The notes beneath the pieces were generated by a model. The model worked only from the letters and a program-made list of their open reading frames with translations. It was not told where the DNA came from and did no database searches. Of a DNA stretch of 64,000 nucleotides, positions 55,417-64,000 are shown in pieces. This stretch comes from Dactylorhiza incarnata. Its lineage: Eukaryota > Streptophyta > Magnoliopsida > Asparagales > Orchidaceae. The position numbers and the translations under genes are program-made. The DNA lies in the NCBI GenBank assembly GCA_033032865.1, contig JAWHQI010000099.1, positions 2,799,001 to 2,863,000 of the forward strand, in the 5' to 3' direction. The first letter of the stretch is position 1. Every line of letters starts with the position of its first letter.

Positions 55417-57090
55417 TCATCCTATATAGCGATCAGGGGCAATGATAGTTCGCTTCGATCTCCGCAACGCCTTCCCCTGACTCGCAGTATCTTCGGCTGC
55501 TTCTTCCCTAGCTCCTCTTCCAGACGTACTTGGAGCATCGCTCCCCCTGCTTCCTGACCCAGAAGCCTCCGCCTCAGAACTAGATATTGATGGACCACCT
55601 GGTGACACAGGTAGCTCCACCTGAAGATTTTCCACAGCCCTCTCTGGCTCCTCCACCCCGCTCTCTAGTAGCTCAACACAAGAACTCCCCTTGTAAGATG
55701 TCACCTCGACGAACACGACGTCGCGAGATACAACAAATCTCCGCGTCTCGGGGTCCATGCACTTCCAGATCTTCTTCTGGTCATCATACCCCATGAAGAC
55801 TAGCTTCCTTGCTTTCGCATCTAGCTTTGTTCGAAGAGCATTTGGAATGTGCATATAGCAGGTGGAACCAAACACCCGAAGGTGTGCCACACTTGGCTTT
55901 TCCTTGAACATTAGTTCATGCGGGGTCTTCATGTTGATGGGACTGAGAGGCATCATGTTGATGACGTAGGCAGCACAAGACATTCCCTCTGCCCAGAAGG
56001 ACTTTGGGATACTCTTGGCATGCAACCAACACTTGCAGGTCTCCGTCAGATGACATATCTTCTGCTCTACAACTCCGTTTTGTTGTGGAGTATGTGCACA
56101 AGTAAGCTCCCTCCGGATGCCTGCCTTCCTGCAAAAAGTGGAGAACTCACCAGAGGTGAACTCCCCTCCGTTGTCAGTCCTCAGCTTCTTAACCCGCAGT
56201 CCAAGCCGAGCCTCCACGAGCTCCTTGAACTCCACAAACTTGGCAAACGCCTCCGCCTTCTCCTTCAAGAAATATACCCAGACATATCTGGTGTAATCAT
56301 CGATCAACACCAGCATATATTTGCTGCCTCCGAGGCTTGGGGTAGCAGTCGGTCCCATCAAGTCACCGTGGATGCACTCTAACGGCGCACTACACCTTGT
56401 CTGCGACTTATCAAATGGTAGTCGATGAGACTTGCTGAACTGACATCCTGCGCACACATGACTGTCTCCATAGGAAGATAGACTAGGCAGGCCCTTGACC
56501 AGACCTCTCACTGCCATAGCCTTCAACTTATCCATCCCTACATGCCCCAACCTCTCGTGCCAAATAACAGCACCATCGTTCGTCCGCATCTTGTCAACAT
56601 AAGAACTTGTCGATAAAACGAATAAGTCTTTAGCTCTCCTCCCCACATGAACTACCTCAGCCTTCACCGCCTCCACATTCCGAAGAAACCTCACTTCTGT
56701 TGGGCCAAACAGAACGTGATACCCAGTGTCTACAGCGTTGGTCACGGAGAAGAGGTTTTTCCTCATATCAGGCACATGATAGACACTTCTCAATGTAAGC
56801 GACCCCCTATCACTGCCCAAGGAAACAACCCCCACCTTCTCCACAGCATGCACAGTATTATCAGCAGTAATAATGGCATCATTACCTGAATAGGGCTGCG
56901 CTGAAGAAAGCTTCGACTCGTCCCCGGTGAGGTGATGACCACACCTCGAGTCCACGATCCAGTCCTCCTGATAGTTGATAGGAGCCTCAGCTCCAATAGA
57001 ATCCGAGAAGGCTCCTCCCCATCCTCCATCAACCTGCCTGGCTTCAGCTTCCCCCTTTCCTGCAGCAGCATTCCCCCGCTGAAGATTCAC
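55417..57090 (-). pseudogene. Element G protease and integrase
   Basis: Minus strand, 557 codons open. The protease site reads DWIVDSRCGHHLTGD, where the usual Asp-Ser-Gly is Asp-Ser-Arg, a likely inactivating change. The pre-integrase zinc domain follows (IWHERLGHVGMDKL ... HVCAGCQFSKSHRLPF). The integrase core has CIHGDLMGPT, LRTDNGGEF and HTPQQNGVVEQ, so the D-D-E triad is intact. Then HELMFKEKPSVAHLRVFG, LVFMGYDDQ and an acidic Ser-rich linker (SSSEAEASGSGSRGSD). It ends with TGA at 55417-55419; the next part continues in frame. Tork/Tnt1-type copia is likely but not proven. Confidence 0.9.
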
Positions 57091-57864
57091 CTGGCAATCC
57101 TTTCTGATGTGACCAACCTTTCCGCACCTGAAGCACTTGGGACCTTCCCCCTTCTTGTTCCCTTCAGCCTTAGGAGCATAGCCCCTCTCCTGCTATCTAG
57201 AAGTTGAAGGCTCATTGCCTCCTCCAGCGGTCTTCTTCTTATCCCACTTCTTCTTCTTCATTCCGGTGAAGAGAACTTTGCCATCTCCCCCAGACACTGA
57301 CACCCCTGCCATCTGCCTTGCTAGACTCTCCTGCGAAGCAAGCAGATTTTCCAGCTCCAGCAGAGACGGCTGATTTGCCCAGCCCTGCACCGACATCACA
57401 AAGGCAACATATTCCTTCCGCAAGCCACGGATAATGTGCCTCTTCAGCTTTGCCTCAGAGATTGGCTCATCAGGATCCAGCGCTGAAATCTCGGCGCACA
57501 AGTTCTTCAACTTCAAGAAGAACGTAGAGATAGAAAGGTCACCTTGAGCCGATCTGGCCAGCTCATTCTCCAGGAATTGAAGTCTTGCCACATTCTTCTT
57601 GTTAAACAGCCCATCCAGGGCTCTCCAGATCTCAAACAGATCAGGTGATATTGCCCTCTTCAGGGAGAACTCTGATTTGACATTAATCCGCCTCCAGTTC
57701 CTCACCTAATGATGGTTATCTCCAACCATAAATACTTCCTCTGTGCTTTCTCCTCCAACTACCTCCCAGAGGTCCTCACCCAGAAGATAGCTCTGCATAC
57801 AAGACCTCCACTTCTTAAAGTTGGTCGAGTTGAGCATCTCAATTCCAAGACCCCTCACATCCAT
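57091..57864 (-). pseudogene. Element G gag
   Basis: Minus strand. The likely start is ATG at 57862-57864 (MDVRGLGIEMLNSTNFKKW), the same frame as pol. Stops TAG at 57706-57708 and TAG at 57193-57195. Between them is the UBN2-type Gag core (IWRALDGLFNKKNVARLQFL, FFLKLKNLCAEIS, HIIRGLRKEYVAFVMSV, LENLLASQE). The zinc knuckle CFRCGKVGHIRKDC lies at 57094-57135 and is intact. It would package RNA. Confidence 0.88.
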
Positions 57865-57938
57865 GGCTCTACCACTGGTTCCTTCTTCACAAAGGCGATG
57901 GCTACTCTAAGTTGTTCACTGCTCTATCCACTCCAACC

Positions 57939-57952
57939 TACCTCTGATACCA
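57939..57952 (-). other. Element G primer binding site (initiator tRNA-Met)
   Basis: Minus-strand TGGTATCAGAGGTA directly after the 5' LTR. Confidence 0.9.
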
Positions 57953-59272
57953 TGTGAAATTTTTCGAATCTTTATGGAGTGAGCAGGAATCATACAACTT
58001 AGAGTTCACAAGCCAAACAACCAGAAGTACATGAAGGAAATATAGTCTTTATTGATAGCATAAACTTCATTAGAGGGAGAGGTATGCTTGGCGAGACATG
58101 ATTTCGCCAGCACACAAAACCAAAAAAGAAAATACACAACTTGAAAGGAAGATAACTGAGACCGCTCCAGACCGCGCGGTCTCCTTGCCGATCTCTGCAA
58201 GCCGTCTAACTGCACAACACTGCCGGTTACAGAACACCACCTCAGACCGCTGAGCAGACCGCACGCTCCTTACGACCTCCACTGATTCTCCCGAACTCCA
58301 GCAACCCACACTACAAGCCGCAGACCGCCTGAACACATTCAGAGGAAGAGGTGATCGCTGCAGACCTCACTATCCGCAGAAACTGCACAAGAAAATTCAA
58401 TCAGCAGACCGCCCGGTCAGAAAACACTGACCGCAGGAATTAGAATAAACTCAGCTTACACTTGGTGTGTCTTAATTTGCTGCTACAGTGGCTCCTATTT
58501 ATAGGTGTGGGACCTGATCCAGTCACCGCCCTATGAAATAGGATCACCACCCCCAGACCACGCGATCAGCAACAGTTCTTTCTGCTTCATTTAATGAGCT
58601 CGCCGGCTTCACACCAGACCGCGGGAGATCGCCACTCCCTTAGTCAAATCGCGACTCCACAAGGAGATCGCCAGACCGCCAAGAAGCCGCTCACCACCAG
58701 TGTTTGCCCGAGACCGCAAACACTGTCTGTTCGCCACAAGACCGTGAACACCTGTTCGCAAGCCGACCTCCTCCTGAGACCGAGAACAGAGACATGTTCG
58801 CATACCAGCCTCCTCCTGAGACCGCGAACAGAGACCGCACAACTAAGAGCTTTAGTCCGCGATAACCACCAGAAAACCCGGACAGCCACCAGTCCGAAAT
58901 TCTGGAAACCTGGACCAACCTGTGAGGTCACGCCAGACCGGCACAGCCCTGAAGAAGCCAGCCCGCCACGCAGTCATAAGCGCCAGACCAGCACAGCCCT
59001 GAAGAAGCCAGCCCGCCACGCAGTCATAAGCGCCAGACCGGCGCAGCCCTGAAGAAGCTAGCCCGCCACGCAGTCACAGACAGACCGCGCGGCCTCACCT
59101 TCAGCCGCCTTGGACAAATACCAGCGGTCATGCCAAGAGACTACGGCTAGGCAAGACAAGCCAGACCGCATAACAGATCGCCAGGTCGTGCGGTCCCACC
59201 AGACCGCGCGACCTCCTCCCAGACCGCCCAGATCCAAAAGCTCCACAAACTTCCACTTCAACATTTTCAACC
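57953..59272 (-). repeat. Element G 5' LTR
   Basis: 1320 bp, very similar to the 3' LTR; the plus-strand right tip reads CATTTTCAACC where CATTTTCAACA is expected. TATA at 58494-58503, 50-bp repeat array at 58944-59083. One difference is a short deletion near 58560 relative to the other LTR. Confidence 0.9.
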
Positions 59273-59277
59273 CTCTT

Positions 59278-59827
59278 GCATTTTTCTCTACTTGTGTGAA
59301 TGTATTTGGTTGTGTTCTTCATTTTATTGATGATGTTGTGCTATAAACATATTTGCTCTTCATGGTAATTCATGTTTACGAAATGTTGTTGTATTTTTAT
59401 TAGTCACTAGAGGTGCGCCAGCAAATCCATTTCCCCCCCCCCCCCCCCCACTCCATTCCACTCCGCAAACCCGCCATTCCATTCCGTTTGACTACTCATA
59501 CATCCGCCCTTGCGAAGTAGGCGTTCAAGGCCTACGTAGTTTCCATCCCGCCTAGCGAAGCATTGTATAGCGGCATTGCATAGGAGTAGTTGTAGTTATT
59601 TTATTTTATTTACAAAACCAAAACCAAATCTTCTGCATTCCTTTCGACCTAAAGGACTTCAATCTCAAGTCCTTCCACGATAGTAAACTCTACCTTACCG
59701 TGTTCCTTTGAGATTCGATACTTGGGGATTCACTCCCACATTTTATAGTACTTGAACGATCGGTACACTGTCGCTTTGTGCCGCAGTCTCGCTACCGCCT
59801 ATAGCGGTGTGCTAGATTCACGCATCA
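59278..59827 (+). repeat. Element H 3' LTR, second part
   Basis: U5 side of the LTR broken by G. Matches element I LTRs in order (CATCCCGCC, TTCAATCTCAAGTCCTTCC, GATACTTGGGGATTCA, CTACCGCCTATAGCGGTGTG) and ends CGCATCA. A run of 17 C lies at 59433-59449. Confidence 0.85.
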
Positions 59828-60963
59828 CCTACTTCAAGCTCATGGCTATGATTGACGACGAAAAAGAAACTCCTTACAAAAGGAAGGTATATTCTCACAC
59901 TATCTTATCTGAATCTGATTATTCCTCAGCTGAACAAGAGAACTACCTCTCAGATGAGGATTCAGAACTCATGACTCAATATACTGAATTGCTTAAAGCC
60001 TTTGACAAATGCCGAAAGGTTGTCAAAACCCAGGCCAAGGAGATTATGTCTCTCAAGGAAGTGGAATCTAATCTGAGAGAAGAAGTTGCACAACTTACAT
60101 CACTCGAAGAGGAAGTCCAAATCCTGACAGACAAAATCAAAAGCTCAGATGAGCTCCTTGCCCTGAGAGAGAAAAGTATCAAAGAGCTGGAAGAACAACT
60201 AGCTGCTGAGAAAAGGATAGTTGAAAAGTTCTCTCAACCCAAAACTATTCTTCCAATTATTGATAGATTCTCCGCTAAAGCAAGTGGAAGTGGATTAGGT
60301 CATGTGGATGAATCTAGTAAATCTTCTAAAAGCATACTAGCCAAGAAGAAAAATAAGAGTGCTAAGAAAGCCACCGCCGAAGAGAAAGGGAAGGCCCATC
60401 TGGATCAGATGACATTCAAGAAAGTTATCTTTCCTACAAATGCCTATGATCTGGAAAGCTCTTATGGTCACTTAACTAGACCAATTGTGTCTGGGCCTAT
60501 CAATGACTACAAGGGGTGGACTCGTCCCCGAAACTTTGGTGCTAGTGCGTCCAAGGCACCATATGAGGAAATAAATCTGAGAAGTTATGGTCCTTTTGTT
60601 CATGGACCTAATGCAAAGAAGGCACCAACAGTGAAGCCTGTTGCTCCTAAGCCAAAGGAGGCAGTTATACCATGTGTATGTTGCACGCATGAGAGATCCT
60701 CATCAAAAAGTAATGCTCCTGCCAAAACTAACGTTCAAAAAGTAAAGCAGGAGAATACAAAGCAGAGATACAACAGATTTGATTGTTGGTGTTGCGGCAA
60801 GATTGGTCACTTTGTCGTAGATTGCTGGTTCAATCCTATTTATTTTAAGAGACCACAAGTAAACATTGCAAGAAAGACCACTCGTAATGTTAACGTTCAT
60901 CGTGGTGCTCAACTAACAAGGGACCAAGGACCCAAATTTGTTTGGGCTCCTAAGGCAAAGTAA
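59828..60963 (+). pseudogene. Element F gag, second part (coiled coil, second zinc knuckle)
   Basis: Continues F gag after H. Open to TAA at 60961-60963. Acidic piece SEQ-like SSAEQENYLSDEDSE, coiled coil (LREEVAQLTSLEEEVQILTD ... KSIKELEEQLAAEKRI, about 60060-60240), a Lys-rich region, and the knuckle CWCCGKIGHFVVDC at 60784-60825. It ends PKFVWAPKAK, the typical last part before protease. The first 76 bases of the open frame before 59828 belong to H, not F. Confidence 0.83.
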
Positions 60964-62300
60964 TCTATTTTTGCAGGTATGTCCAAAGGCCAACAAAAAT
61001 CCTATCTGGTATTTCGACAACAGTTGTTCTCGGCACATGACCGGGACAAGAAGCCTATTACAGAACTATATTCGAGTTGAGAATGGTCCAAAAGTTATTT
61101 TTGGCGGATCCGGCAGAGGAATAACAAAAGGCTACGGTATGATCACTAATGGTAATGTATCCTTTTCTGATATCGCTTATGTGGATGGATTAGAACATAA
61201 TCTGATAAGCATAAGTCAACTATGTGATAAAGGATACACAGTTGATTTTTGTAAAAATAAGTGTTTGATAAAGTCGGCAGAAAATTCTGAAATGAGTTTA
61301 TCAGGCACTCGTTGTAGAAATATTTTCTGTTTAAATTTTCTTTGTTTATCCTCTTCTACACCAGTGTGCCTTTTAGTAAAAGATAGTGCATTTCTTGTTG
61401 ACCAATGGAACAAGAGACTAGCACATATTAATTTCAAAACTATAAATAAATTATTTTCACAAAACTTAGTGCGTGATGCGTCGAATGTTAAGTGCATTGA
61501 AGATAGACCTTGTCATGCGTGTGTAAAAGACAAGCAAATAAGAGCTAACTTTAAGAGCATTATTGGTAAAGATTCAACCAGGTGTTTACACCTGCTACAT
61601 ATGGATTTGTTTGGTCCTTTGCAAATTAGAAGTTTAGGAGGTAAGTCTTACACATTGGTTATTGTAGATGATTACTCATGTTTTGCATGGGTATTCTTTA
61701 TAAAACATAAGTCAGATACCGGTGATACTTTCACCAAATTTTTCAAGCAAATCCAGAATGAATTAAATTGTTCGGTGGTCAAAATCAAAAGTGACCATGG
61801 AACATAATTTGAATTTGGAGCCATGGCAGATTTCTGTGAAAGCCTTGGTATCTTTCATGAGTTTTCCTCTCCTCGAACTCCACAACAAAATGGGTTAGCT
61901 GAGAGAAGGAACAGAACACTCATTAAGGCTTGCAGAACAATGTTGAACGACTATTCACTTCTGGAATACTTCTGGGCTGAAGCCGTCAACACTGCATGCC
62001 ATGTGCAAAACAGAGCACTCATAAATAAAAACCATGAAAAGACTCCCTATGAACTACTAAAAGGCAAGAGACCCACCATCTCTTATTTTAAAATCTTTGG
62101 CAGTAAATGCTTTGTTCTTAATAATGGGAAGCATTACAAAACCAAGTTTAGTGAAAAGAGATTTGAAGGTATTTCCGTAGGCGATCGTAGCCATAGCAAA
62201 GCTTATAGTGTTTTTAATAAGAAATCCTTGGTTGTAGAAGAATCTATTAAGATTTTATTTGATGAGACGAGCATGCTATATAGCAGCTCTTCTAGTGCTT
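60964..62300 (+). pseudogene. Element F protease and integrase
   Basis: In a frame shifted from gag. The protease site reads IWYFDNSCSRHMTG: Asp is kept but the usual Ser-Gly is Asn-Ser, so it is likely inactive. Pre-integrase domain: WNKRLAHINFKTINKL and CHACVKDKQ. Integrase core: LHMDLFGPLQ, IKSDHGT, stop TAA (61805-61807, Glu expected), then RTPQQNGLAERRNRTL, so the D-D-E residues are all present. The C-terminal part KTPYELLKGKRPTISYFKIF and VVEESIKILFDET follows. Confidence 0.87.
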
Positions 62301-64000
62301 CTGTTGAAGATGCAGGCTCAAATTTGCAAGACTCGAGCTTGGATGAGCTAGTTAAAGAGAATACTCAAACCTTCGTCAAGATCTCTCCCCCAACCTCAAC
62401 TGAAGAGGAAGATCACCAAGATGAAGAGTCAATTCAAGTGGAAGAAGACATTCCAATAGTAGAAGAAGTTCCTGGTGTCCCAATTGATGCAAGGAATCTT
62501 GAGTTCATACATATGAGGGATCATCCGGTTGATCAGATCATAGGAAATCCTCAAGTCGGTATAAGAACAAGAAGAGGTACTACTAACGAAAATATGCATT
62601 TCAGTTTTCTCTCACATGTTGAACCAAAGAAGTTACCAGAAGCAAATGAAGACCCCCATTAGATAATTGCAATGGAAGAAGAATTGAATCAATTCAAGCG
62701 GTGCAAAGTGTGGACTCTTGTTCCAAAAGCCAAGGATAAAAATATCATTGGAACAAAGTGGGTCTACATAAACAAATTTGATGAAGAAGGAACAATAATC
62801 AAAAACAAAGCCAGACTTGTAGGCTGTAGCAAAAGGATACAGACAGGAAGAAGGGATCGACTTCGGTCAGACTTATGCTCTTGTAGCAAGACTCGAAGAG
62901 ATCAGGCTGTTCCTAGCTTATGTTGCATTCAAGCGATTCACTGTATACCAAATGGACGTCAAGTCAGCATTCCTCAATGGTAATATAAAAGAAGAAGTAT
63001 ACGTTGAACAACCCCTAGGTTTTGTGGATTCTGAACGTCCTGATTATATTTATTTACTACAAAAAGCTTTATACAATTTGAAACAAGCTCCTTGAGCTTG
63101 GTATGAAATGCTATCTAACTTTCTTCTTGAGAACAAATTCACAAGAGGGAAGATAGATAAAACGTTATTTCTTATGGAAGTTAAAGGCAAGATTTTGCTA
63201 GTGCAAATCTATGTCGATGATATTATCTTTGGCTCTATGGACGACAACCTTTGCAAGAAGTTCTCCAAACTTATGTAAGGGTAGTTTGAAATGAGTAGTA
63301 TGGGTGAGCTGAAATATTTCTTAGGACTTCAAGTGAAACAATCTGAAGATGGAATTTTCATCTCTTAGACAAAATTCACCAAGAAGTTGGTAAAGAAATT
63401 TGGAATGGAGAGTGCATCCTCTATGAGGACTCCAATGAGTTCAGTTATGTCTCTATACAAGGTTGAGAAAAGGAAACCTTTCGATGAAACCAAGTACAGA
63501 AGCATAATTGGCTCTCTGCTCTACCTTACTGCTAGTAGGCCCGACATAATGTTCTTTACTTGTGTATGTGCTAGATATCAGGTGAACTCTAAGGAATCTC
63601 ACTATACCGCTGCAAAGAGGATTTTTAGATACCTTAAGGGTACACCAAATCTTGGCTTATGGTACCCAAGAAGTAACGATAGCGAACTAATTGGTTTTTT
63701 CAGATGCAAACTTTGCAGGTAGCAAGGATGATAGAAAAAGCACTTCCAGGACTTGTCAATTTCTTGGAATGAGGCTTATTTCTTGGAGTAGCAAGAAGCA
63801 TAATTGTGTTGTAATATCAACCGCCGAGTCAGAATACATTTTTGCAGGCAGTTGTTGCGCAGAATTTCTCTAGATAAAGAATCTGCTTGAAGATTATAAC
63901 TTGAAGTTCAAGGACATCCCAATGTTTTGCGACTCCTCTAGTGCTATTGCAATTGCTAATAATCCAATCTCTCACAGCCGGACAAAGCATATTGAATTGA
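62301..64000 (+). pseudogene. Element F reverse transcriptase and RNase H (cut by window end)
   Basis: An acidic linker (to 62520) leads to TAG at 62660-62662 and MEEELNQFKRCKVWTLVPKA, GTKWVYINKFDEEG. A frameshift lies near 62820. Further on are [29 protein letters not shown] with a stop in place of Arg, IYVDDIIFGS (YVDD at 63210-63221) and YFLGLQVKQSEDG. RNase H: GSLLYLTASRPDI, SDANFAGSKDD after another frameshift near 63700, STAESEYIFAG, MFCDSSSAIAIANN, and RTKHIE at the window end. Many stops; not functional. Confidence 0.87.

Larger units (their letters stand above)
52486..59272 (-). mobile_element. Element G, nearly complete Ty1/copia
   Basis: 6787 bp on the minus strand with two LTRs (57953-59272 and 52486-53826), initiator-Met primer site, one gag-pol reading frame with all domains and a polypurine tract. 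Flanks are CTCAT (52481-52485) and CTCTT (59273-59277), probably one duplicated target with a substitution. Five nonsense codons inactivate it, but the frame is otherwise unshifted from 57864 to 53821. It is the best-preserved autonomous-type element of the window. Confidence 0.9.
49351..59827 (+). mobile_element. Element H, gutted Athila-type element (hosts G)
   Basis: A partial 5' LTR joins directly to the 3' non-coding region, so primer site and any ORF are deleted. Then come three PPT-like motifs and a 3' LTR that is split by G. Target duplication CCTAA (49346-49350) and CCTAC (59828-59832), one base apart; CCTAC fits the F reading frame. Related to B and I by LTR start, U3 motifs and the non-coding blocks, but a separate family. 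Confidence 0.82.
46792..64000 (+). mobile_element. Element F, Sirevirus-like Ty1/copia (hosts H; runs off the window)
   Basis: Plus strand. 5' LTR, primer site, gag with two zinc knuckles separated by the H insertion, protease, integrase, reverse transcriptase and RNase H to the window edge. The 3' LTR is outside. The long Gag with acidic/coiled-coil middle and two knuckles fits Sireviruses. Multiple stops and frameshifts make it inactive. H lies at 49351-59827; excising it rejoins GEEA with YFKLMAMIDD in frame. Confidence 0.85.

Noticed and set aside
54949..55557. 202-codon plus-strand ORF
   Set aside because: Antisense to the reverse transcriptase of element G.

Overview
This window is plant nuclear DNA, made almost wholly of LTR retrotransposons inserted into one another. 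Evidence for a plant is the mix of families: Sirevirus-like Ty1/copia elements with initiator-tRNA-Met primer sites and two-zinc-knuckle Gag proteins, Athila-type Ty3/gypsy elements with a tRNA-Asp primer site, and Tat-type gypsy remnants. I recognised no host gene, rRNA gene, tRNA gene or organelle DNA. The species cannot be named; a large-genome angiosperm and heterochromatin are likely.

Names used below. Left part: a broken Tat-type gypsy remnant (1-2474, minus) and a truncated LTR of family K (2889-3047). Element A is a Sirevirus-like copia on the minus strand (3163-26112). It is split by B, an Athila-type element on the plus strand (5354-22531, target duplication ACAAG) that carries gag and protease but no reverse transcriptase or integrase. 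B is itself split inside gag by I (7676-17676, target duplication CCTAA), an array LTR-internal-LTR-internal-LTR of a smaller element whose only ORF is a double zinc-knuckle acidic protein.

Middle part: 26113-31287 holds a degenerate GC-rich stretch, two damaged copies of a Tat-type integrase C-terminus, and two K-family LTRs in inverted orientation.

Right part: element C is a Sirevirus-like copia on the minus strand (31288-46791; its 5' half must lie beyond 64000). C holds E, a solo LTR (34289-44345, target duplication ACATG), which holds D, a gag-only Sirevirus-like element (35802-44006, target duplication TGAGT/TAAGT). C is also cut by F, a Sirevirus-like copia on the plus strand (about 46792 to beyond 64000). 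F holds H, a gutted Athila-type element (49351-59827, target duplication CCTAA/CCTAC), whose 3' LTR holds G, a nearly whole copia element on the minus strand (52486-59272).

The most interesting features are not the proteins. B, I and H share a long non-coding 3' region with three PPT-like motifs at nearly constant spacing, a conserved hairpin at the LTR tip, and palindrome arrays in U3. The Sirevirus-like families each have their own palindrome array in the LTR, and A and C carry a patch of that same motif inside the element body. None of the elements seen whole here could move by itself: B, I and H lack all polymerase genes, D lacks pol, A lacks reverse transcriptase, and G has five nonsense codons.
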